Positions 27,101 through 39,556 of a stretch of DNA of 64,000 nucleotides are shown in pieces. Below the pieces are notes generated by a model. It saw only the letters and a list, made by a program, of their open reading frames with translations. It had not been told where the DNA came from and did not search any database. Position 1 is the first letter of the stretch, and every line of letters begins with the position of its first letter. The stretch comes from Nocardioides halotolerans DSM 19273 (lineage in GTDB: Bacteria; Actinomycetota; Actinomycetes; Propionibacteriales; Nocardioidaceae), in the NCBI RefSeq assembly GCF_000422805.1, contig NZ_AUGT01000021.1, positions 62,001 through 126,000 on the forward strand. The letters run 5' to 3'. The translations under genes were made by a program, and so were the position numbers.

Positions 27101-27176
27101 CCGAATCAGCGCAATCGCGCCGGAAATGCTCTGTTTCACACGTGAAACCGGGCCGAATCGCCGCGATTGCGCCGGA
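27101..27176. promoter_or_regulatory. repeat-flanked parS-like split palindrome upstream of prfA
   Basis: GTTTCAC (27133-27139) and GTGAAAC (27142-27148) are perfect inverted arms separated by AC. The parS consensus TGTTTCACGTGAAACA has the same arms with no spacer. Two similar 24-base units beginning CCGAATC and ending GCGCCGGA flank it at 27101-27124 and 27153-27176. The arrangement suggests a protein-binding site before prfA; identity of the binder is unknown. Confidence 0.5.
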
Positions 27177-27225
27177 TCGGTCGTGGCACGACGGTCGCAG
27201 GACCGGCCCAGGCGGAGGAGGAGCG

Positions 27226-28299
27226 GTGTTCGAGACGGTCGACTCGATGGCGGCGGAGCACGCCGAGCTCGAGCAGCAGCTCGGCGCGCCCGAGACGCAC
27301 GCCGACGCCCGGCTGGCCAAGCGGCTCAACCAGCGCTACGCCCAGCTGAGCAGGATCCTCGCCGCCAAGAAGGACTGGGACGACCTCGGCGGTGACGTCG
27401 AGGCCGCCCGCGAGCTCGCCGCCGAGGACCCGGCGTTCGCCGACGAGGTCGAGACGCTGACCGCGCGCCGCCACGCCGCCGAGGAGAAGCTGCGCCTGCT
27501 CCTCGTGCCGCGCGACCCGACCGACGACAAGGACGCCATCCTCGAGGTCAAGTCCGGCGAGGGCGGGGAGGAGTCGGCGCTGTTCGCCGGCGACCTGCTC
27601 CGCATGTACTCCCGGTACGCCGAGCAGCGCGGCTGGAAGGTGGAGATCCTCGACGCCACCGAGTCCGACCTCGGCGGCTACAAGTCGGTCACGCTCGCCG
27701 TGAAGGCCAAGGGAACGCCCGAGCCCGGCGAGGCGCCGTACGGCCTGCTGAAGTTCGAGGGCGGCGTCCACCGTGTGCAGCGGGTGCCGGTCACCGAGTC
27801 GCAGGGCCGCGTGCACACCAGTGCCGCAGGCGTGCTGGTGCTGCCGGAGGCCGAGCAGGTCGACGTCGAGATCAACGAGAACGACCTGCGCATCGACGTC
27901 TTCCGCAGCAGCGGCCCCGGCGGCCAGAGCGTCAACACGACCGACTCAGCCGTCCGGATCACCCACGTCCCGACCGGCATCGTCGTGAGCTGCCAGAACG
28001 AGAAGAGCCAGCTCCAGAACAAGGAGCAGGCGATGCGCATCCTCCGCGCCCGGCTCCTGGCCGCCGCGCAGGAGGAGGCCGCCGCCGCCGCCAGCGACGC
28101 CCGGCGCAGCCAGGTCCGCACCGTCGACCGGTCCGAGCGGATCCGCACCTACAACTTCCCGGAGAACCGCATCTCCGACCACCGCACCGGCTACAAGGCC
28201 TACAACCTCGACCAGGTGCTCGACGGCGACCTCCAGCCCGTCCTCGACTCCTGCGTCGAGATGGACCTGGCCGACCGCATCGCCGCGCTGGAGCAGTGA
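27226..28299 (+). CDS. prfA: peptide chain release factor 1
   Basis: The 357-residue RF1 recognises UAA and UAG and triggers peptide release. The GGQ methylation and hydrolysis motif lies in [10 protein letters not shown] (Gly232-Gly233-Gln234), and the stop-codon-reading tripeptide is PVT at 188-190 in [18 protein letters not shown], as in RF1 proteins with a PxT motif. The GTG start has GGAGGAG about 5 bases upstream. Its stop overlaps prmC (GTGA), whose product methylates this very glutamine, so enzyme and substrate are co-translated. Length is standard. Confidence 0.97.
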   Translation: MFETVDSMAAEHAELEQQLGAPETHADARLAKRLNQRYAQLSRILAAKKDWDDLGGDVEAARELAAEDPAFADEVETLTARRHAAEEKLRLLLVPRDPTDDKDAILEVKSGEGGEESALFAGDLLRMYSRYAEQRGWKVEILDATESDLGGYKSVTLAVKAKGTPEPGEAPYGLLKFEGGVHRVQRVPVTESQGRVHTSAAGVLVLPEAEQVDVEINENDLRIDVFRSSGPGGQSVNTTDSAVRITHVPTGIVVSCQNEKSQLQNKEQAMRILRARLLAAAQEEAAAAASDARRSQVRTVDRSERIRTYNFPENRISDHRTGYKAYNLDQVLDGDLQPVLDSCVEMDLADRIAALEQ

Positions 28300-29135
28300 C
28301 CCCCCGCGAGGCGGTACGCCGCGCGGCCGCGCTCCTCGCCGAGGCCGGCGTACCCAGCCCGGACCACGACGCCGCCGAGCTGCTGGCCCACGTGCTCGGC
28401 ACCGACCGGTCGCGGCTGGCGCTGGCCGACGACGTCGGGCCGGCGACCAAGCAGCGGTACGACGCCCTCGTCGCCCGGCGCGCCGATCGCGAGCCGCTGC
28501 AGCACCTGACCGGCGAGGCGTGGTTCCGGCACGTCCGCCTCGAGGTCGGGCCGGGAGTGTTCACCCCGCGCCCCGAGACCGAGCTCCTCGCCGGATGGGC
28601 CGTCGAGGAGGCGAGCCGGCTCGGGGCGGGTCGCGTCGTCGACCTCTGCACCGGCTCCGGAGCCATCGCCAAGGCCCTCGCCGACGAGGTGCCCGAGGCC
28701 GAGGTCCACGCGGTCGAGCTGGACGAGGCGGCCCACGGCTACGCGCAGCGCAACCTGGCCGGCACCGGCGTCGACCTCCGCCTCGGCGACGCGTTCACGG
28801 CGTTCGACGACCTGCTCGGCAGCGTCGACGTCGTGGTCTGCAACCCGCCGTACGTCCCCCTGGACGCCTGGGAGTCGGTCGCGCCCGAGGCGCGCGACCA
28901 CGACCCGCACCTCGCCCTGTTCTCCGGCGCCGACGGCCTCGACGCGATCCGCCTGCTCGCGGTCCGCGCCGCCGACCTGCTGCGGCCCAGGGGAGTGCTG
29001 GGCGTCGAGCACGCCGACGTCCAGGGCGAGGCGGTCCCGGCGGTGCTGACCGGCGCGGGCCGCTGGGCCGAGGTGCGCGACCACCGCGACCTGGCAGGCC
29101 GTCCTCGATTCACCACGGCACGGCTGGCACGATGA
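28296..29135 (+). CDS. prmC: release factor glutamine methyltransferase
   Basis: The 279-residue SAM-dependent enzyme N5-methylates the GGQ glutamine of release factors. It has an N-terminal helical substrate domain and a Rossmann methyltransferase domain with [10 protein letters not shown] (about residues 116-125) for SAM and the amide-binding NPPY at 183-186. It overlaps prfA upstream (GTGA) and the tsaC-like gene downstream (ATGA), forming a prfA-prmC-tsaC-wecA unit. Start, length and both motifs are canonical. Confidence 0.96.
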   Translation: MTPREAVRRAAALLAEAGVPSPDHDAAELLAHVLGTDRSRLALADDVGPATKQRYDALVARRADREPLQHLTGEAWFRHVRLEVGPGVFTPRPETELLAGWAVEEASRLGAGRVVDLCTGSGAIAKALADEVPEAEVHAVELDEAAHGYAQRNLAGTGVDLRLGDAFTAFDDLLGSVDVVVCNPPYVPLDAWESVAPEARDHDPHLALFSGADGLDAIRLLAVRAADLLRPRGVLGVEHADVQGEAVPAVLTGAGRWAEVRDHRDLAGRPRFTTARLAR

Positions 29136-29851
29136 CCCCCGTGCCAGCACAGCGCCTCCCGACCACCACGGACGAGGAGCGCGGCGCCGCCGTGGAGGCG
29201 GCCAGCCTCGCGATCCAGCGCGGCGAGCTGGTGGTGCTGCCCACCGACACGGTCTACGGCCTCGCGGCCGACGCCTTCGACAAGGACTCCGTCCAGGCCC
29301 TCCTCGACGCCAAGGGCCGTGGCCGCGACATGCCGCCGCCCGTCCTCGTCTCCGCGGCCACGACCCTCGACGCGCTCGCGGTGCGGGTGCCGACGTGGGC
29401 GCGCGCGCTGGTCGACGAGTTCTGGCCGGGCGCGCTGACGCTCGTGTGCCAGGCGCACGCCTCGCTGCAGTGGGACCTGGGCGACACCCGCGGCACCGTC
29501 GCGGTCCGGATGCCCGACCACCCCGTCGCCCTCGAGATCCTCGAGCGCACCGGCCCGCTCGCGGTGAGCTCGGCCAACCTCACCGGCCGCCCGGCCGCGA
29601 CGGATGCCGACCAGGCCGTCGAGATGCTCGGCGACGAGGTCGACGTCGTGGTCGACGCCGGCACGTCGCCCGGCGGGGCCGCCTCGACGATCGTCGACGC
29701 CACGAGCACACCCGGCCGGGTCCTGCGGATGGGGGCGATCAGCCTCGAGCGGCTCAACGAGGTGCTCGCGCCGCTCGACCAGTCGCTCCCCGATCCCGAC
29801 GCCCCTGCCGGTGCCGCCGAGTCCGAGACCACCGGGGACGCCGGGGCGTGA
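29132..29851 (+). CDS. L-threonylcarbamoyladenylate synthase (Sua5/YciO/YrdC family)
   Basis: The 239-residue product has the YrdC-like fold signature [14 protein letters not shown] (about residues 36-49), [15 protein letters not shown], and the C-terminal [12 protein letters not shown] block. The family makes threonylcarbamoyl-AMP from threonine, bicarbonate and ATP for t6A37 of tRNAs. The KxR of classical TsaC is represented by KGRGRD. The last 30 residues are an Asp/Pro/Ala/Glu tail with no fold. It overlaps prmC (ATGA) and wecA (GTGA). Gene order matches the mycobacterial rho-rpmE-prfA-prmC-sua5-rfe run. Confidence 0.9.
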   Translation: MTPVPAQRLPTTTDEERGAAVEAASLAIQRGELVVLPTDTVYGLAADAFDKDSVQALLDAKGRGRDMPPPVLVSAATTLDALAVRVPTWARALVDEFWPGALTLVCQAHASLQWDLGDTRGTVAVRMPDHPVALEILERTGPLAVSSANLTGRPAATDADQAVEMLGDEVDVVVDAGTSPGGAASTIVDATSTPGRVLRMGAISLERLNEVLAPLDQSLPDPDAPAGAAESETTGDAGA

Positions 29852-30987
29852 GGGAGTACATCCTCGTCTTCCTGGTGGCCGGTGCGGTCACCTACCTGCT
29901 CACGGTGATCGCCCGCGAGATCGCGCTGCGGGCCGGAGCCGTCGCGAAGGTGCGCGACCGCGACGTCCACGACGAGCCGATCCCCTACCTCGGCGGTCTG
30001 GCGATGCTCGGCGGCCTCGTCGCGGCCTACCTCGTGGCCCGCGAGCTGCCGTTCCTGTCGACCAGCTCGCCACTGGTGTTCCGCGATGCGGGCATCGTGC
30101 TCGTGGCCGGCGCGCTGATCTGCGCGGTCGGCGTGCTCGACGACCTCTTCGAGCTCGACGCGCTGACCAAGCTCGGCGGCCAGGTGCTCGCCGCGGGCTT
30201 CCTGGTGGCCTTCGGCATCCAGTTCGTCTTCTTCTCCGACGCGCAGGGCGACCAGTACCCCCTCGACCCGGCGCAGGGCGCGCTGCTCACCGGCCTGCTC
30301 GTGGTCGCGACGATCAACGCCGTCAACATGGTCGACGGTCTCGACGGGCTGGCCGCCGGCGTGGTCGGCGTCGGGGCGCTGGCGTTCTTCACCTTCGCCT
30401 ACAGCCTGACCAGGCTCAACGGCACCGACCGCGCCAACACCGCGGCGTTCCTCAGCATCGCGCTCGCCGGTGTCTGCATCGGCTTCCTGGTGCACAACTT
30501 CCACCCAGCCCGGCTGTTCATGGGCGACAGCGGCTCCATGCTGATCGGCCTGGTGCTCTCGGCCAGCGCGGTGACGCTGTCGGGCCAGTTCACCCCCGAC
30601 CAGCTCAGCCGCGGCGCCGATGGCTCGAGCGCCAGCCTGCTGCCGACCCTGCTGCCGGTCCTGCTCCCCATCTCGCTGCTGGTCGTGCCGATGGCCGACC
30701 TGCTCCTGGCCGTCGTACGCCGCACCCGCGCCGGCCGGTCACCGCTGGCCGCCGACAAGCAGCACCTGCACCACCGTCTCCTCGAGATCGGGCACAGCCA
30801 GCGGCGGGCGGTGTTCATCATGTGGCTGTGGGCCGCGCTCGTCGCCTTCGGCACCGTGCTGGCCAGCCTCTACAGCGGCTGGTGGGTGGTCGGGACCGTC
30901 GGCGCGATGACGCTCACGACCGTCGTGCTGACCTTCCTCCTGCCCCGGCTGCACCGCCCCCGTTTGCCTGGGCGAGAAGTTGGCTGA
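29848..30987 (+). CDS. wecA: undecaprenyl-phosphate GlcNAc-1-phosphate transferase (WecA/Rfe-like)
   Basis: The 379-residue integral membrane protein has about eleven helices and the MraY/WecA family landmarks: an N-terminal cytoplasmic [15 protein letters not shown], the Mg-binding [42 protein letters not shown] and the His-box [14 protein letters not shown]. It transfers a sugar-1-phosphate to undecaprenyl phosphate at the start of glycopolymer synthesis, likely GlcNAc-1-P. The GTG start overlaps the tsaC-like gene (GTGA). It ends the prfA unit just before the ATP synthase promoter, as in mycobacteria. The precise sugar is inferred from context. Confidence 0.9.
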   Translation: MREYILVFLVAGAVTYLLTVIAREIALRAGAVAKVRDRDVHDEPIPYLGGLAMLGGLVAAYLVARELPFLSTSSPLVFRDAGIVLVAGALICAVGVLDDLFELDALTKLGGQVLAAGFLVAFGIQFVFFSDAQGDQYPLDPAQGALLTGLLVVATINAVNMVDGLDGLAAGVVGVGALAFFTFAYSLTRLNGTDRANTAAFLSIALAGVCIGFLVHNFHPARLFMGDSGSMLIGLVLSASAVTLSGQFTPDQLSRGADGSSASLLPTLLPVLLPISLLVVPMADLLLAVVRRTRAGRSPLAADKQHLHHRLLEIGHSQRRAVFIMWLWAALVAFGTVLASLYSGWWVVGTVGAMTLTTVVLTFLLPRLHRPRLPGREVG

Positions 30988-31009
30988 GAAGGTGGGGACC
31001 TACCCCGGG

Positions 31010-31044
31010 TTCAAGCGCTCCCGGACTTTGTGCTAGTTTTCACA
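31010..31044 (+). promoter_or_regulatory. ATP synthase operon promoter with CRP-type site
   Basis: TTCAAG (31010-31015) and TAGTTT (31034-31039) are separated by 18 bases, a plausible housekeeping promoter. TGTGCTAGTTTTCACA (31029-31044) overlaps the -10 and matches the CRP/GlxR consensus TGTGA-N6-TCACA at nine of ten defined bases. Overlap with the -10 predicts repression when bound. The match is direct; the regulation is inference. A second, leaderless-type box TAGGTT (31142-31147) precedes the first operon gene. Confidence 0.6.
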
Positions 31045-31153
31045 AGCACTCAGGTTGCACTCAGATTCACCCCCGACCAGGACGGCCGCCGACGATGACG
31101 ACTGCCCCGCTTCCCCGCATCCGGGGACGGGCGCGCCGTGTTAGGTTCGCTCG

Positions 31154-31366
31154 ATGCCAGAGCCGTCCGACGCCGGTCTGCGGGGTCGTGACCTCATCGG
31201 GCTCGGAGGCCTCCTCGCGGGCGCCGTCGTCGCGGGCACGCTGCTCGGCCTGCTGCTCGACCGGGCGCTCGACAGCGAGCCGGTCTTCACGATCGCCGGC
31301 GTCTTCGCCGGCATCCTCGCCGGTGGCGTGGGCTTCTGGGCCCGCGTCCGCAGCGCCCTCAAGTAG
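31154..31366 (+). CDS. AtpZ/AtpI-type ATP synthase assembly protein
   Basis: The 70-residue protein has two membrane helices (about residues 14-34 and 43-63) with a short polar turn, the layout of AtpZ/AtpI accessory subunits that help assemble the c-ring or carry Mg. GLGGLLAGAVVAGTLLGLLL and AGILAGGVGFWAR are the hydrophobic repeats typical of the family. ATG lies 6 bases after TAGGTT, so a leaderless start is likely in addition to read-through from the upstream promoter. It is 29 bases before the next small membrane gene and heads the operon. Confidence 0.75.
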   Translation: MPEPSDAGLRGRDLIGLGGLLAGAVVAGTLLGLLLDRALDSEPVFTIAGVFAGILAGGVGFWARVRSALK

Positions 31367-31395
31367 CCGCCGCCCCGGCCGAGAGGTGGCCGCCC

Positions 31396-31842
31396 GTGCC
31401 TGATCCCGTCGTCACCCCCGCCGGCACCCCCGCCGGCGTCGTTCCCCAGCAGCGCGCCGGCCTCGGACAGGTGCTCCGCGACCAGCGCAAGGCCATCATC
31501 GTCGGCCTGGTCCTCGCCGTGGCCTCGTTCTGGATCCTCGGCCAGCTCGGCGAGTGGCGCCTGGCGATCTCGCTGTCGGTCGGCGTCGCCCTCGGCCTGC
31601 TCAACCACTTGGTCACCGAGCGCTGGCTCCTCGGCCTGCTCACCGCCGGCCGCGAGCCGACCCGGGCGGTCATGATCCGCTCGACCATGGTCCGTCTCCT
31701 CGCCCTGACCGCCGTGGCAGTCACCGTGGCCGTGGTCTTCTGGCCCGACGGCATCGGGGTACTACTGGGGCTGGCCGTCTTCCGCCTCATCGCCCTGGCG
31801 ATGACCACGATCCCCCTCCTCAAGGAGCTGAAGAGCCAATGA
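31396..31842 (+). CDS. ATP synthase subunit I-like membrane protein
   Basis: The 148-residue product has about four membrane helices (roughly 33-50, 57-74, 91-108, 113-132) and a Pro/Ala-rich N-terminus. Position between the AtpZ-like gene and atpB, plus LSVGVALGLLNHLVTERW, fits the ATP synthase I chain group. It probably assists Fo assembly rather than forming part of the rotary core. GAGAGGTGG lies about 6 bases before the GTG. Its stop overlaps the atpB start (ATGA). It is clearly a distinct protein from its 70-residue neighbour despite similar predicted role. Confidence 0.75.
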   Translation: MPDPVVTPAGTPAGVVPQQRAGLGQVLRDQRKAIIVGLVLAVASFWILGQLGEWRLAISLSVGVALGLLNHLVTERWLLGLLTAGREPTRAVMIRSTMVRLLALTAVAVTVAVVFWPDGIGVLLGLAVFRLIALAMTTIPLLKELKSQ

Positions 31843-32750
31843 CGCTGCGCAACATCCGCCTCGGTGCCCTCGTCGTGGCCATCGGGTCGCTCGCGGTCGG
31901 CATCGTCATGACCCTCACCGAGGACCACCACGAGAAGGCGGAGATCACGATCGGCGAGCACACCACCCGCACCGCGGGTGGGCTCACCTTCAACATCGAC
32001 ACGATCATCTCGACCCTGGTCGCGGGTGCGCTCGTGCTGCTGCTCGGCTTCCTTGCCCGGCGCGCGCTGACAAAGGACGCCGACGACCACGTCCCGACCA
32101 AGCTCCAGCTCATCTGGGAGGCGATCGTCGGCCAGGTCAACAAGCAGGTCGAGGACAACCTCGGCAAGGTGCACCCCTACGCCGCGCCGCTGGCGATCTC
32201 GCTGTTCTTCTTCATCCTGTTCTGCAACTGGCTCGAGATCCTGCCGACCGAGCTCAACCACGACACCCACCTGTTGCCCGCGCCGACGGCCGACACCAAC
32301 CTCACCTACGCGCTGGCCCTGGTGACGATCGTGAGCGTCTGGGTCTACGGCATCCGGACGAAGGGCGCCAAGGGCTACTTCAAGCACTTCTTCGAGCCGT
32401 TCCCGGTGATGTTCCCGCTCAACCTGCTCGAGGAGCTCATCAAGCCGGTCACGCTGGCCCTGCGACTCTTCGGCAACATCTTCGCCGGCGGCATCATGCT
32501 GGCGCTGATCACGCTGATGCCGATCTACATCCTGTGGGCGCCCAACCTGCTCTGGAAGGGCTTCGACGCGGCGATCGGCGTCATCCAGGCATTCATCTTC
32601 GCGCTGCTCACCGTGCTCTACTTCGCCATGGCCGGTGCCGGTCACGGCGACGACCACGGCGGGCACGGCGACGAGGTCGCGGACCTCGACGACCACGTGG
32701 GCGACGACGAGGCCGCTTCCGCGGAGCGGACCCCCGTACCGGCGAGCTGA
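31839..32750 (+). CDS. atpB: ATP synthase subunit a
   Basis: The 303-residue Fo subunit a forms the proton half-channels beside the c-ring. Helix-5 with the essential Arg is seen in ELIKPVTLALRLFGNIFAGG, followed by the last-helix segment FDAAIGVIQAFIFALLTVLY. An N-terminal membrane helix and the AEITIGEHT periplasmic strand are also present. Unusually the C-terminus carries a roughly 38-residue hydrophilic tail rich in His and Asp (AGHGDDHGGHGDE then DDHVGDDE) that could bind metal. It overlaps the previous gene by ATGA. It is normal otherwise. Confidence 0.96.
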   Translation: MTLRNIRLGALVVAIGSLAVGIVMTLTEDHHEKAEITIGEHTTRTAGGLTFNIDTIISTLVAGALVLLLGFLARRALTKDADDHVPTKLQLIWEAIVGQVNKQVEDNLGKVHPYAAPLAISLFFFILFCNWLEILPTELNHDTHLLPAPTADTNLTYALALVTIVSVWVYGIRTKGAKGYFKHFFEPFPVMFPLNLLEELIKPVTLALRLFGNIFAGGIMLALITLMPIYILWAPNLLWKGFDAAIGVIQAFIFALLTVLYFAMAGAGHGDDHGGHGDEVADLDDHVGDDEAASAERTPVPAS

Positions 32751-32778
32751 CCGACCGGTCGCTCGTCTTCAGAGGTAA

Positions 32779-33075
<297 letters not shown>

Positions 33076-33077
33076 TC

Positions 33078-33662
33078 GTGGCCCTCCCGGCAATCCTCAC
33101 GCAGCTCACGCTGGCGGCCGAAGAGGGGGAGAAGGAGACCAGCAACTTCCTCATCCCCAACGGCACGTTCTTCGTCGAGCTCGGTGCGTTCGCGCTGCTG
33201 TTCTACCTGCTCGCGCGCTACGTCATCCCGCCGATCAACAAGGCGATGGAGGCTCGTCAGGACGCCATCCGCGCGGAGTTCGAAGAGGTCGAGGCGGCCA
33301 AGCAGCAGGCGTCCTCCGCCGAGGAGGAGTACAAGACCCAGCTCGCTGACGCCCGCAAGGAGGCCAACCGTCTCCGAGAGGGGGCCCGCGAGGAGGGTGC
33401 CCAGATCGTCGCGGAGCTGCGTGAGCAGGGTGAGGCCGAGAAGGCACGCATCGTCGAGTCCGCACACGCTCAGATCGCCGCCGAGCGGCAGCAGGCGCTC
33501 GCCTCGCTGCGCGCGGAGGTCGGCAGTCTGGCCACGACGCTGGCCGGCCGGATCGTCGGCGAGAGCCTCGAGGACGACGAGCGCAGCGCCCGTGTGGTCG
33601 ACCGGTTCCTGTCCGACCTCGAGTCCTTCGAGGTGGCCAAGGCACAGGACGGGGTCGGCTGA
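33078..33662 (+). CDS. atpF: ATP synthase subunit b
   Basis: The 194-residue stator subunit has a short acidic N-terminus, one membrane helix (about residues 29-50) and a long charged coiled coil (EEVEAAKQQASSAEEEYKTQ onward) that contacts delta and alpha. GTG begins 2 bases after the atpE stop. The stop overlaps atpH in TGATG. Length is a little above E. coli b (156), as expected for actinobacteria, where the b subunit has an extra N-terminal segment. Confidence 0.96.
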   Translation: MALPAILTQLTLAAEEGEKETSNFLIPNGTFFVELGAFALLFYLLARYVIPPINKAMEARQDAIRAEFEEVEAAKQQASSAEEEYKTQLADARKEANRLREGAREEGAQIVAELREQGEAEKARIVESAHAQIAAERQQALASLRAEVGSLATTLAGRIVGESLEDDERSARVVDRFLSDLESFEVAKAQDGVG

Positions 33663-34462
33663 TGCTCAGGGGAGCCTCCGCCGAAGCGCGCAAGGACCTG
33701 ATCCAGCGGATGGGTGACTCCGGTGCGCTCGACGAGACGGCCGTGCTCGGTGCGCAGCTGCTGGCGGTCGCCGCGGTGCTCAGGGCCCAGCCCGCCCTCC
33801 GGCGTATCTGCACCGATGCCTCGCTCGAGGCCGAGGCCAAGGTGGGACTCGCGAACGACGTGTTCTCCAGCAAGCTGGACGACCGTGCGCTCGACGTCGC
33901 GCGCACCGCGGTGCAGGAGCGCTGGACCAGTCCGGCCGATCTGGCCGACGTGCTCGAAGAGCTCGGCATCCAGGCCCTGGTCCGCTCGGCGGGAGCCGCG
34001 GCCCCGCAGGTCACTGATGAGCTGTTCTCCATCGCACAGATGGTCGTCGCCAACCCTGAGCTGCGCGAGGCGCTGAGCGACCGATCCCGTAGCGACGACG
34101 ACAAGTGCGCGCTCCTCGACGCGATGTTGGACGGCAAGGTCCTGCCGGCCACGCTCGAGCTGGTGCACCTGGCCGAGCACAGTCAACTGCCCATCGGTCG
34201 CGCGCTCGAGGTGATCGAGCAGGTCGCCGCCGGCACGCAGGAGGAGCTGCTGGCCGTCGTGCACACCGCCAAGCCGCTCGGGAAGGCCGAGGTCGACCGG
34301 CTCAGCGGGGCGCTCAGCAAGACCTACGCCGCGACCGTCCACCTGCACGTCATCGAGGACTCCTCGCTCATCGGCGGCCTGCGCGTCGAGATCGGCGACG
34401 ACGTCATCGACGGCTCCGTGGCCGGCCGCATGGCCGATGCCCGCCGCCGGCTCGCCGGCTGA
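33662..34462 (+). CDS. atpH: ATP synthase subunit delta
   Basis: The 266-residue delta subunit joins the b stator to the alpha subunits. The N-terminal part (about residues 1-90) resembles the b-delta extension found in actinobacteria, which explains the length well above the E. coli 177. The C-terminal half contains the classical GGLRVEIGDDVIDGSVAGRM OSCP/delta signature (about 236-256). ATG overlaps the atpF stop. It lies 54 bases ahead of atpA. Catalysis is not expected; the role is structural coupling. Confidence 0.95.
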   Translation: MLRGASAEARKDLIQRMGDSGALDETAVLGAQLLAVAAVLRAQPALRRICTDASLEAEAKVGLANDVFSSKLDDRALDVARTAVQERWTSPADLADVLEELGIQALVRSAGAAAPQVTDELFSIAQMVVANPELREALSDRSRSDDDKCALLDAMLDGKVLPATLELVHLAEHSQLPIGRALEVIEQVAAGTQEELLAVVHTAKPLGKAEVDRLSGALSKTYAATVHLHVIEDSSLIGGLRVEIGDDVIDGSVAGRMADARRRLAG

Positions 34463-34516
34463 GCACTACTGACCACCGAACACACAGGACTCAACCCACT
34501 CAAGGGGACAAGGAAC

Positions 34517-36160
<1,644 letters not shown>

Positions 36161-36187
36161 GGACCAGGACGAGGGGAAGGAGCGAGC

Positions 36188-38615
<2,428 letters not shown>

Positions 38616-38648
38616 ACCGACGAGGACTGACGGACGGGTTGAACTGAC

Positions 38649-39062
38649 ATGGCTGACGCACTCACGGTGGAGCTCGTCGCGGCCGACCGCACGGTCTGGT
38701 CGGGCGAGGCCACGTTCGTCATCGCGCGGACCGTGGAGGGCGACATCGGCGTCCTGCGCGGTCACGCGCCCGTCCTCTCGCTCCTGACCGAGGCGATCGT
38801 CGAGATCACCGCCGAGGACGGCCACACCGTCTTCGCGGTGGCCGACGGCGGCTTCCTCTCGGTGGCCAACGACCGGGTCTCGATCCTGTCCGAGCGCGCC
38901 GAGCTCGCCACCGAGGTCGATGTCGAGGAGGCGCGCGCGCTGCTCGAGGACGCCCGGTCGGGTCACTGGACCGACGGCTCCGAGGCGGAGCGCCGGATCC
39001 GGATGGCCGAGGCCCGCCTGCGGGTCGTCGAGCGCGACTCGAGCGCGAGCTCGGCGTCATGA
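38649..39062 (+). CDS. atpC: ATP synthase subunit epsilon
   Basis: The 137-residue subunit caps the central stalk and can inhibit ATP hydrolysis. The N-terminal beta-sandwich (TVELVAADRTVWSGEATFVI; DIGVLRGHAPVLSLL; VADGGFLSVANDRVSILS) is followed by a helical hairpin (EEARALLEDARSGHW onward). It is the last ATP synthase gene; a modest GCCCC-TCAC-GGGGC hairpin (39084-39097) follows the stop but has no T-run, so transcription may continue into the DUF2550 gene as it does in mycobacterial gene order. Confidence 0.96.
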   Translation: MADALTVELVAADRTVWSGEATFVIARTVEGDIGVLRGHAPVLSLLTEAIVEITAEDGHTVFAVADGGFLSVANDRVSILSERAELATEVDVEEARALLEDARSGHWTDGSEAERRIRMAEARLRVVERDSSASSAS

Positions 39063-39112
39063 CCCACCCCACTGGGCACTAGCGCCCCTCACGGGGCTGG
39101 AAGGATGGGGGA

Positions 39113-39556
39113 GTGCCGCTGTGGTTGGAGCTGCTCGATGCAGCCGGCCTCGGGGTGCTTCTCGTCCTGCTCTACGGCCTGCTCCTGGTCATCCGCCGTC
39201 GGGTGCTGTCTCGGCACGGGGGGACCTTCGAGCTCAGTCACCGACTGCGGCCCGGCGAGGAGCCGGGCCGCGGCTGGTTGCTGGGCCTGGGCCGCTACTC
39301 CGGCGAGGAGCTGGAGTGGTTCCGCATCTTCACCCTCGCGCCGCGGCCGAAGCGGTCCTGGAACCGCGCCCTGCTGTCCTACGACGGCGCGCGTGAGCCG
39401 GCGGGCCTCGAGCGCACCGTGCTCTACCCCGACCACGTCGTCGTCGAGTGCGCCAGCCCGCAGGGCCCGGTCGACCTGGCGATGAGCCGCGAGTCGCTCA
39501 CCGGGTTCCAGTCCTGGCTCGAGTCGCGCCCGCCCGGGACGGACTGGTCGCGCTGA
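39113..39556 (+). CDS. DUF2550 membrane-anchored protein
   Basis: The 147-residue protein has one N-terminal membrane helix (about residues 9-27) and a soluble domain. Block GGTFELSHRL, GWLLGLGRYSGEELEWFRIF and the end LTGFQSWLESRPPGTDW match the DUF2550 family, which lies directly downstream of atpC in M. tuberculosis (Rv1312) as here. The function is unknown; it may be tied to ATP synthase or envelope biology by conserved position. GTG at 39113 follows GGGGGAG by 1-2 bases, so start choice is moderate. Confidence 0.85.
   Translation: MPLWLELLDAAGLGVLLVLLYGLLLVIRRRVLSRHGGTFELSHRLRPGEEPGRGWLLGLGRYSGEELEWFRIFTLAPRPKRSWNRALLSYDGAREPAGLERTVLYPDHVVVECASPQGPVDLAMSRESLTGFQSWLESRPPGTDWSR

Noticed and set aside
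27133..27148. A true parS centromere site
   Set aside because: The arms are separated by 2 bp and the outer base on the right is C, not A, so it does not match the usual 16 bp parS. It is kept only as parS-like.
31095..31403. Upstream frame MTTAPLPRIRG... as a leader peptide gene before the ATP synthase genes
   Set aside because: It overlaps the AtpZ-like gene out of frame, has poor composition and no ribosome site.
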